From Kistimonas sp964291505 (lineage in GTDB: Bacteria; Pseudomonadota; Gammaproteobacteria; Pseudomonadales; Endozoicomonadaceae), in contig OZ220216.1 in NCBI GenBank assembly GCA_964291505.2, positions 558,001 through 622,000 of the forward strand: a stretch of 64,000 nucleotides of DNA, read 5' to 3'. Numbering within the stretch: the stretch's first letter is position 1; each line of letters begins with the position of its first letter. Under the pieces are notes generated by a model that made no database searches, had not been told where the DNA came from, and saw only the letters and a list, made by a program, of their open reading frames with translations. The position numbers and the translations under genes are program-made. Positions 8,375 through 15,754 of the stretch are shown piece by piece.

Positions 8375-9234
8375 GTGAAGGAAACATACTGCGCAGGGAA
8401 GCCGCCACCGCATTTTCAACGCGCCAGGTGAAACTGGTGCGTACTGCGGATGGTTATGACCTGCGGGCATTTGGCGATCCGCTGACATTCAGTGAAATGG
8501 CAGCCATCCGCTCCAGCCGTACTGTGTCTCCCGCCTTTCCTGATAGCAATGAAATATCCCTGGCGAATGTCGGTGTTTCGGTTCTGTTGAAAATACAGGT
8601 CTGTGATAACGAGTACCTGGTATTGGTTGAGCAGGATCGCGGCGATGCGGGACGGGTTTTAAAGCCCGTGTCGGGTTATGTCGAAACCGCGGAGTTGGAT
8701 AGTCCATTTGCTACTGTGCTGCGAGAAATTTCAGAAGAAGTCTTGTTCAAGCAGGGGGCTGGGTATTTCCCATTTTGCTATGAAGGCCAGCCTGCGGGGA
8801 ATCCTTATGGGTTGCCCCTACAGTCTGCCGTTATGGAGCTCCAGTCTTCTCCTTGGTTGGCGGGTCAGTCGGATGAAACGGTTTTTATTAATGGTCAGGT
8901 GGTAACATTACCGGTTAACCTTTATGTGCACTGTCCTACGAATAGCGCCCAGTTGGTTTATAGTCTGACAGTGGTGTTAGATGCATGGCCAGAACAGGGA
9001 TTTTTTGTGGAAGATGAGAGAGAGGATGGCTTTCTTGTCAGCCGTTTGAGACCCGAACGCCGTTTAATACTGGCGCAATGTCAGGGTGAAATGCTGACAG
9101 ACTTTTTTCAGCTGATTAATGGAAAGCTAACGCCATTCTGTAGTGAAGGCTGTCACCTGTCAGAGTTTTTTGCGCCAAGAAAGGAATGCTTATTTATTCA
9201 AGATGCATCGGGTCCTTCTGTGTCTTTGATATGA
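8371..9234 (+). CDS. Nudix-hydrolase-like protein
   Basis: 287 residues, starting in the ATGA overlap with the aldo/keto reductase stop. The central part contains KPVSGYVETAELDSP and, a few residues on, REISEEVLF. This resembles a Nudix box (G-x5-E-x7-REUxEExGU) with about two extra residues before REISEE, so the assignment is tentative. Nudix enzymes cleave nucleoside diphosphates linked to another moiety, for example nucleotide sugars. The N-terminal 60 residues and last 100 residues match no family I recognise. The second half is more AT-rich than the first and than its two neighbours. Confidence 0.55.
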   Translation: MSEGNILRREAATAFSTRQVKLVRTADGYDLRAFGDPLTFSEMAAIRSSRTVSPAFPDSNEISLANVGVSVLLKIQVCDNEYLVLVEQDRGDAGRVLKPVSGYVETAELDSPFATVLREISEEVLFKQGAGYFPFCYEGQPAGNPYGLPLQSAVMELQSSPWLAGQSDETVFINGQVVTLPVNLYVHCPTNSAQLVYSLTVVLDAWPEQGFFVEDEREDGFLVSRLRPERRLILAQCQGEMLTDFFQLINGKLTPFCSEGCHLSEFFAPRKECLFIQDASGPSVSLI

Positions 9235-9276
9235 GCACTTTAGGTCCATGCCTGTATCAGCAATGACTTTAGCCGT

Positions 9277-9837
9277 CTAAGTGGGCAGTGATAAAGCCCC
9301 TGCGGGGCGGTGATCATGCCTGATGTGATGCTGCAGTTCCTCGACAGTAAAAAATGCGCGTTCACATTTATCCAATAAGCAATGGACTATTTTTCTGTCG
9401 CTAATGTGGCAAAGTTGGTGAATTTTAAAATCAATAAACTGACTGAAGTAGCGATTGCATATTTGATGATCAGTTAGGGACTGGTGGTTGCAATAGTATG
9501 GTTTAGGGTGTGAGGGAGATGTGTTGCCTGGAGTGAAATGCCCACTTTTCCAGTGCTCATACAAGTCTTCGGCTTTGAAAAAACACAGCTTAGTGCATGG
9601 TTTGTCGAAACAAACAAAGTGATTTTCATCCTTTTGGACAATAAAGTGTGCATGTATTAGATGAAGTGTTGAGATGAATGATTCATGCAGCTGTACACAG
9701 TATTTGCAGCTTTTGAGAAGAAATCCCTTTTTTGTATCACCCATATTTAACTCTCTATACAAAGGCGTTTGAATGATGTTTTCTAAGTCGTCCTGGATGT
9801 TTGTTGTTGTATCGAAAGTTAGTTGATGGTCTGCCAT
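9277..9837 (-). CDS. four-finger C2H2 zinc-finger protein (eukaryote-like)
   Basis: 186 residues from the ATG at 9837 (MADHQLTF). Four Cys2-His2 units are visible: C44/C47 with H59 and H62 or H64; C76-x4-C81-x13-H95-x4-H100; C116-x10-C127-x12-H140-x3-H144; and C153-x4-C158-x12-H171-x4-H176. Fingers 2 and 4 also keep the aromatic and Leu core positions of classical TFIIIA-type fingers (C-FF-x5-L-x2-H and AFF-x5-L-x2-H). Tandem classical fingers are rare in bacteria and suggest a protein acting inside a host, or DNA/RNA/protein binding in the cell. No signal peptide is seen. An upstream in-frame ATG at 9873 lies inside the IS5 element and is not the native start. The IS now separates the gene from its likely promoter. 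Confidence 0.7.
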   Translation of the reverse strand: MADHQLTFDTTTNIQDDLENIIQTPLYRELNMGDTKKGFLLKSCKYCVQLHESFISTLHLIHAHFIVQKDENHFVCFDKPCTKLCFFKAEDLYEHWKSGHFTPGNTSPSHPKPYYCNHQSLTDHQICNRYFSQFIDFKIHQLCHISDRKIVHCLLDKCERAFFTVEELQHHIRHDHRPAGALSLPT

Positions 9838-9858
9838 GGTAATGTGAGGTTTTATTAG

Positions 9859-11018
9859 GGAACCTGCGAGCAAGTAACGTTAAATAAACACAGTGAATGC
9901 AAAGTCATTCATTCACTATTATCCAACCTGAAAATGACTCAGCTTCTTGCCTTTGAAGCCGGTTGTCCGGCTTTCGGATACATTAACCCTGCATCCGAAT
10001 CATTTGATCCAGTCTAACCATGTTTGCCAGAGCGAATAACATCGCCAGTTTGCCATCATTTTTCCGAAGCCCCCGATAACGGGCTTTGATAAATCCAAAC
10101 TGGCATTTGATGATTCTGAAGGGATGTTCCACCTTGGCTCGGATGCTGGCTTTAAGGTATTCCGTTTTCAACATGACTTTATTGATTCGAGGGTGTTTCC
10201 TGAGTCTCTTTAACTTGCCTGGTTGTTCGGCTATATGCCACTGTACAGCGTCTGTATTGAGCTCTTTTCGCTTCTCAGCTCCTCTGTAGCCGGAATCGGC
10301 AAAGACAAACTGTTCATCACCGTGCAACAGGTTACTGGCTTGATTAAGGTCGTGCTCATTAGCGGCTGTTGTCGTCAGACTATGGGTCAAACCTGTACGG
10401 GCATCGACACCAATATGTGCCTTCATTCCGAAATGCCACTGGTTACCCTTTCTGGTTTGATGCATTTCAGGATCCCGCTGCCCCGCCTGATTCTTTGTGG
10501 ATGTCGGCGCTTCGATGATCGTGGCATCGACCAGTGAGCCTTCTTTCAGAACGATACCAGACTCTGTCAGCCATTGGTTTACGTCCGTGAAAATAGCTCG
10601 CGCCAGATTGTGAGTTTCCAGCAGGTGTCGAAAATTCATAATGGTTGTGCGATCTGGAATTGCTTTATCCAGAGATAACCCGGTAAATAATCGCATGGGC
10701 ATAATTTCATAAAGGGCATCTTCCATGGCCGGATCACTGAGGCTGTACCATTGTTGAAGGCAGTGTATCCGGAGCATGGTGGATAACGGGTACGGTCTAC
10801 GCCCATTACCGGGTTTGGGGTAATGAGGTTCAATAATTGTCTCAAGACGATGCCAGGGAATCAGTTTATCCATACGGGCAAGGAATATTTCTTTGCGGGT
10901 CTGGCGACGCTTTTGAGTGAATTCAGCGTCAGAAAAGCTGAGCTGTTGGTCCATGGCTAATCTCCGGCAAAGGCTGAGTGGAGATTAGCTTATTATTGGG
11001 GACTTAATCGCAGGTTCC
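9859..11018 (-). mobile_element. complete IS5-group insertion sequence, 1160 bp
   Basis: The left end GGAACCTGCGAGCAAGT (9859) and the right end, read inward on the other strand, GGAACCTGCGATTAAGT (11018) form terminal inverted repeats with two mismatches. The 4-bp target duplication TTAG is present at 9855-9858 and 11019-11022 and fits the YTAR target of the IS5 group. One intact transposase lies inside. The ends closely resemble those of E. coli IS5 (GGAAGGTGCGAA). Intact ends, gene and duplication imply a recent insertion. Confidence 0.93.
9983..10954 (-). CDS. IS5-family DDE transposase
   Basis: 323 residues, full length. An N-terminal segment (ARMDKLIPWHRLETIIEPHY, then GRRPYPLSTMLRIHCLQQWY) typical of IS5-group transposases precedes the DDE core: first Asp in GSLVDATII (about 143), second in VFADSGYRG (about 220), and the Glu in KVEHPFRIIKCQFGF with the following arginines. 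It catalyses cut-and-paste movement of the surrounding element. No frameshift or internal stop is seen, so it may be active. Confidence 0.94.
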   Translation of the reverse strand: MDQQLSFSDAEFTQKRRQTRKEIFLARMDKLIPWHRLETIIEPHYPKPGNGRRPYPLSTMLRIHCLQQWYSLSDPAMEDALYEIMPMRLFTGLSLDKAIPDRTTIMNFRHLLETHNLARAIFTDVNQWLTESGIVLKEGSLVDATIIEAPTSTKNQAGQRDPEMHQTRKGNQWHFGMKAHIGVDARTGLTHSLTTTAANEHDLNQASNLLHGDEQFVFADSGYRGAEKRKELNTDAVQWHIAEQPGKLKRLRKHPRINKVMLKTEYLKASIRAKVEHPFRIIKCQFGFIKARYRGLRKNDGKLAMLFALANMVRLDQMIRMQG

Positions 11019-11443
11019 TTAGGAAATTTAATAAGTGTTTGCGTTGGTGCAAAAGACTTAGACAAGTTACGCAATTGGTTCTCTGAGTATGGGGTAGTGG
11101 ATCAGTTGAGGTTGTTGGCGCTATTACAATGGGGTTGTTAGTGTGAGTAGTGCTTTGAATGCGGGGAGAGGTGTTCATGATATTTAGTCCTTTAGTGACA
11201 TGAGAAATGTTATCGAAATTTCATTAAAGCCTGTTTTTTCTAAGGGTATGTTGTTGGGAAAGAGATATAACAGACCTTGATTGTGTATTTATGCTTGCGT
11301 AATAAAAGTGATGGAGCAATAACAGGGGGGGGGATTTTACTGACATTTTTGGATGGCTAGTAAGCAGTTGAATGAAATTTATGTTTTTTTGATGATGCTT
11401 ATTATTGGTTGTTTCTGATGAACGCTATTTTGGAAGTGGATTG
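11019..11443. other. IS5-to-hldE intergenic region holding the separated zinc-finger promoter
   Basis: About 425 bases without a convincing gene. Its left 70 bases were the region upstream of the zinc-finger gene before IS5 entered. The rest is AT-rich, with an unusual run of nine G near 11326-11334. No RNA gene is recognised. Confidence 0.6.
11029..11083 (-). promoter_or_regulatory. probable original promoter of the C2H2 gene, cut off by IS5
   Basis: On the minus strand AATTGCGTAACTTGTCTAAG is followed by TTTTGCACCAACGCAAAC and ACTTATTAAATT. With the IS removed, the CACCAACGCA motif would lie about 50 bases before the zinc-finger ATG. The candidate -35 TTGCAC and -10 TAAATT are 16 bases apart. 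The layout parallels the cytolysin upstream region at 828-885. The promoter assignment is inferred. Confidence 0.42.
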
Positions 11444-11474
11444 CGTTAATGGCCGGATCATCCGGCCATTAACG
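11444..11474 (-). terminator. perfect 14-bp hairpin after hldE
   Basis: CGTTAATGGCCGGA and its exact reverse complement enclose a 3-base loop (TCA), two bases past the hldE stop. The minus-strand side lacks a T run (CAATCC follows), so it may act as an mRNA-stabilising end or a weak terminator. The position supports the end of the msbA-hldE transcript. Confidence 0.6.
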
Positions 11475-11476
11475 TT

Positions 11477-12919
11477 TTAAGCAGGTTCCTGCTCATTTTC
11501 CTTGCGGATTTTCTGCACAATGGCCGTGGTTGAACAATTTTCCAGGAAATCCAGAACCGCGACTTCGCCACCATATGTGGTAACAATGTCGGCACCAACC
11601 ACTTCGTTGATACCGTAATCGCCACCCTTCACGAGTACATCCGGCTTCAGCTGTTCCAGCAGAGATTCCGGGGTGTCTTCGTCGAAGGAAACTACCCAAT
11701 CGACGGCTTCCAGACCTGCCAGTACCGCCATGCGCCGTTCAACCGGGTTGATAGGGCGGCCTTCACCTTTCAGGCGAGTGACAGATTCATCGCCATTGAT
11801 GGCAAGTACCAGCCGATCACCCAGCTTGCGGGCCTGTTCCAGGTAGCCGACATGTCCGGCGTGAATAATGTCGAAACAACCGTTGGTAAAGACGATTTTT
11901 TCGCCATGGGCGCGGGCATCTTCAACCGCGATCAACAGTTGTTCGCGTGTCATAGCGCCGCGTTCTGAGCCCTGAATGGCATTCACGGCACGTCGCAGTT
12001 CCGGCAGGCTGACGGTAGCGGTACCCAGTTTGGCAACCACAATGCCGGCCGCAATGTTGGCCAGTGCCGCGGCGCGGGGAAGTGGCTCACCACTGGCTAG
12101 TGCAGCCGCCAGGGTCGCAATGACGGTGTCGCCTGCACCGGTGACATCAAACACTTCACGGGCACGGGCCGGCAGATGCAGTTCTTTTTCATCGGCACGC
12201 AGCAGGGTCATACCGTGTTCGCCGCGGGTAATAAGTAGGGCGTCGAGCATTAGTTCTTCGCGCAGAGCCTGGCCTTTGGCGACCAGCTCTTCTTCGCTGG
12301 AGCAGCTGCCAACAATCGCCTCGAACTCATTCAGGTTCGGTGTGATGACAGTGGCGCCGCGATAGCGAGTAAAATCCTGTCCCTTGGGGTCTGCCAGTAC
12401 GGGAATGTTGCGTTTCCGTGCCAGACGAATCAGTTCCTGAATATCTTTCAGGGTGCCCTTGCCATAATCCGAAACGATCAGTGCGTCGGCATTATCCAGC
12501 AGAATAGAGAGACGATCGGGGATAGTGTCGACCTCGACACCGGTGAAAGCTTCCTCAAAGTCCAGCCGGATCAGCTGCTGGTGCTGGCTGATGACCCGCA
12601 GTTTAGTGATGGTCGGCGCATCTTTAAGGCGTACGAAATCGCAGTAGACGCCAGCAGCTTCAAGACGTGTAGTCAGTGCATCGGCCGCTTCATCATCACC
12701 GGTAATGCCCAGCAGCCAGGCGGGCGCTCCCAGTGAGGTGACATTGAGTGCGACGTTGCCGGCACCGCCGGGACGGTCATCGCTGCCATTGACCCGGACG
12801 ACCGGAACCGGCGCCTCGGGGGATATTCTGCGGGTGGGACCCTGCCAGTAACGGTCCAGCATGACATCGCCGACCACCACGACGCGAGCTTTGTCAAAGC
12901 GGGGCAAGCTTGGTTTCAT
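11477..12919 (-). CDS. hldE: bifunctional heptose-7-phosphate kinase / heptose-1-phosphate adenylyltransferase
   Basis: 480 residues in two domains. The N-terminal ribokinase-like kinase (about 1-315) shows VVGDVMLDRYW, RPGGAGNVALN and the catalytic VFDVTGAGDTV. The C-terminal nucleotidyltransferase (about 340-475) shows VFTNGCFDIIHAGHVGYL with its HAGH motif. It makes ADP-heptose precursor for the LPS inner core. The start is placed at ATG 12919 (MKPSLPRFDKARVVVVGD), which matches the family N-terminus; an ATG at 12946 is possible. It follows msbA in the same direction with a short gap, so they are probably co-transcribed. Confidence 0.95.
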   Translation of the reverse strand: MKPSLPRFDKARVVVVGDVMLDRYWQGPTRRISPEAPVPVVRVNGSDDRPGGAGNVALNVTSLGAPAWLLGITGDDEAADALTTRLEAAGVYCDFVRLKDAPTITKLRVISQHQQLIRLDFEEAFTGVEVDTIPDRLSILLDNADALIVSDYGKGTLKDIQELIRLARKRNIPVLADPKGQDFTRYRGATVITPNLNEFEAIVGSCSSEEELVAKGQALREELMLDALLITRGEHGMTLLRADEKELHLPARAREVFDVTGAGDTVIATLAAALASGEPLPRAAALANIAAGIVVAKLGTATVSLPELRRAVNAIQGSERGAMTREQLLIAVEDARAHGEKIVFTNGCFDIIHAGHVGYLEQARKLGDRLVLAINGDESVTRLKGEGRPINPVERRMAVLAGLEAVDWVVSFDEDTPESLLEQLKPDVLVKGGDYGINEVVGADIVTTYGGEVAVLDFLENCSTTAIVQKIRKENEQEPA

Positions 12920-12970
12920 GGGTATCCGGTGTTTCCTGTCTGTCATTTCCAGTCATGGTTGAGCCCTGTT

Positions 12971-14818
12971 TCAGGCTTCAACCAGGGTGACGGGTTCATT
13001 GTTCAGTGTTTGTTCCGCTTGTTCGCGGAACTGCATGCGATAGAGTCGTGCGTAGGCGCCGTCTTTGGCCAGCAACTCAGTATGGTTGCCGCTTTCCACA
13101 ATCTGCCCTTTGTCCATGACCAGGATCAGGTCGGCATTTTCGATGGTGGACAGGCGGTGAGCGATGACCAGAGTGGTTCGATCCTTCATCACTTCATCCA
13201 GCGCTGCCTGGATGTGTCGTTCGGACTCGGTGTCCAAAGCAGACGTCGCTTCATCCAGGATCAGTACCGGTGCATCTTTCAGGATGGCGCGGGCAATCGC
13301 CAGACGCTGACGCTGGCCGCCAGAGAGCAGTACGCCATTTTCGCCCACCAGTGTATGCAACCCATCCGGCAGGTTGTCCACAAACTCCATGGCATAGGCG
13401 GCTTTGGCGGCCAGGCGGATGTCTTCCTCATCCATATCCTGCAGATCACCGTAGGCAATGTTGCGGGCGATGGTGTCGTTGAACAGCGTCACATGCTGGG
13501 TCACCAGCGCGATATGGCTGCGCAGGTTGCGCAGGGTGTATTCATCCAGAGGCCGACCATCCAGCAGAATCTCGCCTTCGGTATGTCCATAGAAACGGGG
13601 CAGAAGATTGGCCAAGGTCGTTTTGCCACTGCCGGAGCGGCCCACAAGGGCGACGGTCTGCCCGGGCTCAATGGTGACATTAAGATTGGTTAATGCCGGG
13701 CGATCAGCGGCAGGATAGGTAAAGCCAAGGTTCCGGAATTCAATGCGGCCTTCAACACGCTCTGTGGTAAACGACCCAGTATCCGGCTCAGTGGGTTCGT
13801 CGACCTGCTCAAAGATGCTTTGTGCTGCGGCAATACCTTTCTGAATATTGGCATTCACCTCACTGAGCTGACGAATCGGTTTAGGCAGCAGGCCGGCAGC
13901 GGTGATGAAGGCAACCAGTTCACTGAATGATGTGTTGATAGCGCCGGAGCTTTTCATATACAGGATGATGTACATGAGAATGGATAACGCTGACAACACG
14001 AGGAATTGCAAGGTGGGTGTATGAACTGCTGAAACCTTAACCAGTTTCAGTCCCTGGTTGGTATTACGATAGCTGGCGTTTCTGAAACGCTGCTGTTCAT
14101 AGGTTTCACCGCCAAAACCGCGCACGACCCGGTAACCACTGATGGTTTCAGACGTGATATGGGTCACATCTCCCATGGAGGTCTGGAGTTTTTTGCTCAG
14201 TTTGCGGAATTTTTTCCCGGTCAGGCCAACCACAATCGCAATGATGGGGGCAACGGCCACAAAGACCATGGTCAGTCGCCAGTTGGTCCAGAACAGGAAA
14301 CCCAGCAGAGCGATGACGGTCATCCCCTCGCGGAAGACAACCTTGATGGCATCGGTTGCAGCACCGGTGACCATGTTGACGTTATAGGTAATCCGGGAAA
14401 TCAGGTGGCCGGAGTTGTTGTTGTCAAAATAGGTATTGGGCAACAGCACCAAACGGTTGAAAAGGGATATCCTCAGGTCGTTGACCACACCCAGGGACAC
14501 TTTGGCCAGGAAATAACTGCCGAGGAATGAGCCTATACCGCGGAAGATCCCGATAAACAAAACCCCAACGGGTACAAACCAGACCAGGGCGCTTTTGTCA
14601 AAACTGCCCAGCAGGGGCAAGATGACCGGATCATGATCATTCACATCCAGTGCCCGGATAAAATAATCCACCAGTTTCGGGAACATGGGCTGGCTGGCGG
14701 CAAACATCATATAGCCGAGTATACTCAGGGCAAAAACATGCCAGTAAGGGCGAACATAACCGAGCAGACGCAGGTAAACCCTGAGGCCTCCCTCATCATT
14801 TCGGATTGGGTCTGTCAT
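12971..14818 (-). CDS. msbA: lipid A/LPS export ABC transporter MsbA
   Basis: 615-residue half-transporter that flips lipid A-core across the inner membrane as a homodimer. The N-terminal membrane domain (about residues 20-325) has several hydrophobic helices (YWHVFALSILGYMMFAAS; ALVWFVPVGVLFIGIF; LTMVFVAVAPIIAIVVGL). The ATPase domain follows: Walker A GRSGSGKT at 393-400, signature LSGGQRQRLAIARA, Walker B VLILDEATSALD and the switch His in VIAHRLST. It forms an LPS operon with hldE. A GC-rich hairpin lies in its leader. Confidence 0.95.
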   Translation of the reverse strand: MTDPIRNDEGGLRVYLRLLGYVRPYWHVFALSILGYMMFAASQPMFPKLVDYFIRALDVNDHDPVILPLLGSFDKSALVWFVPVGVLFIGIFRGIGSFLGSYFLAKVSLGVVNDLRISLFNRLVLLPNTYFDNNNSGHLISRITYNVNMVTGAATDAIKVVFREGMTVIALLGFLFWTNWRLTMVFVAVAPIIAIVVGLTGKKFRKLSKKLQTSMGDVTHITSETISGYRVVRGFGGETYEQQRFRNASYRNTNQGLKLVKVSAVHTPTLQFLVLSALSILMYIILYMKSSGAINTSFSELVAFITAAGLLPKPIRQLSEVNANIQKGIAAAQSIFEQVDEPTEPDTGSFTTERVEGRIEFRNLGFTYPAADRPALTNLNVTIEPGQTVALVGRSGSGKTTLANLLPRFYGHTEGEILLDGRPLDEYTLRNLRSHIALVTQHVTLFNDTIARNIAYGDLQDMDEEDIRLAAKAAYAMEFVDNLPDGLHTLVGENGVLLSGGQRQRLAIARAILKDAPVLILDEATSALDTESERHIQAALDEVMKDRTTLVIAHRLSTIENADLILVMDKGQIVESGNHTELLAKDGAYARLYRMQFREQAEQTLNNEPVTLVEA

Positions 14819-14841
14819 ACATCGTGACCTTTTTTCGGTTG

Positions 14842-14865
14842 TTGCAGGCCTGCGAAGGCCTGCAA
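14842..14865 (-). promoter_or_regulatory. hairpin in the msbA leader
   Basis: TTGCAGGCC and GGCCTGCAA (9-bp perfect stem, loop TGCGAA) lie about 24 bases upstream of the msbA ATG. The gap to the start contains AAAAAAGG as a ribosome-binding site. No gene ends here on the plus strand, so it is not an obvious terminator. A role in the leader is possible. Confidence 0.4.
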
Positions 14866-15031
14866 GCGGAAAAACATGGAGATTTTACAGTGAGCCCGAT
14901 ACAGGATTCGGGCAGCATAATCGCGCAATATTAACATAATCTTTCCAAGGTGGTGCCAGTCTAATAGAATTGCCGCCCCTTGGGGTCATCGTTATGGCCA
15001 GAGACTGATCGATACTGAACCCGGAATTTGC

Positions 15032-15682
15032 ATGCGTAGGCTGACAGAACAGGAGTACTCCACCCTCAGGGATGGCGCCCATGTCATTGAAGCGGATGGA
15101 TTTGGCGATAAGGTACTGCTGTTGAATGACGGTTCATTCCTGAAATTGTTCCGGCGCAAGCGGCTGCTGTCATCGGCATTGGTCTTTCCCTATTCGACGC
15201 GATTTACCCTTAACGCCGGGTTGCTTGCCGAAAGGGGGATTCCCTCGGTCACGATTATCGATAATTATCGCATCCCTGCCATTAAGCGGACGGCTGTGCA
15301 TTACCAGCCGCTGGCTGGGGAAACACTGCGTAAGGTGCTAAAGGATGCAACGGGTGACTCGTCTGGATTGCTGGGACAGTTGGGGCGTTTCATTGCCCGG
15401 TTGCATGAAAAAGGCGTCTACTTTCGTTCCCTGCATCTGGGGAATGTGCTGCTGACTCCGGACCGGGAGTTGGGGCTGATTGATATCGCGGATATGAGTT
15501 GTGGTCGGTTGTCAGTGGGGCCACGGCGTGCATTGCGCAACTTTCACCATCTGGCGCGTTCCAAGGTTGATATGGAACTGCTGGATTCTACCCTGAGAAA
15601 ACGGCTGATTGAGGCTTACTGTGAAGCTTCCGGCCGGTCGGATGATTTTCAGGCGGCGCTAGGGAAAGTGCTGCACGTCTGA
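15032..15682 (+). CDS. lipopolysaccharide core kinase-like protein (WaaP/Kdo-kinase fold)
   Basis: 216 residues with a small protein-kinase-like fold. FGDKVLLLNDGSFLKLFRR holds the likely ATP-binding Lys near the N-terminus. LGRFIARLHEKGVYFRSLHLGNVLL (broken here around G-x-Y) holds the catalytic loop in the form H-L-G-N, and LGLIDIADM replaces the DFG motif. These are features of the LPS-core sugar kinase/toluene-tolerance group, also found beside msbA in Pseudomonas. It probably phosphorylates a core sugar on the cytoplasmic side. It is divergent from msbA-hldE across about 210 bases, consistent with shared LPS function. The exact sugar cannot be stated. Confidence 0.75.
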   Translation: MRRLTEQEYSTLRDGAHVIEADGFGDKVLLLNDGSFLKLFRRKRLLSSALVFPYSTRFTLNAGLLAERGIPSVTIIDNYRIPAIKRTAVHYQPLAGETLRKVLKDATGDSSGLLGQLGRFIARLHEKGVYFRSLHLGNVLLTPDRELGLIDIADMSCGRLSVGPRRALRNFHHLARSKVDMELLDSTLRKRLIEAYCEASGRSDDFQAALGKVLHV

Positions 15683-15754
15683 CCGATAGAACAGGTGATT
15701 CACCGGTCAGATATAACAAAACAGACTATTTTTTTGAGAGCTTGAGGCATCATT

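Noticed and set aside
12929..13693. 254-residue frame on the plus strand
   Set aside because: Antisense to the msbA ATPase domain; it is a codon-bias shadow.
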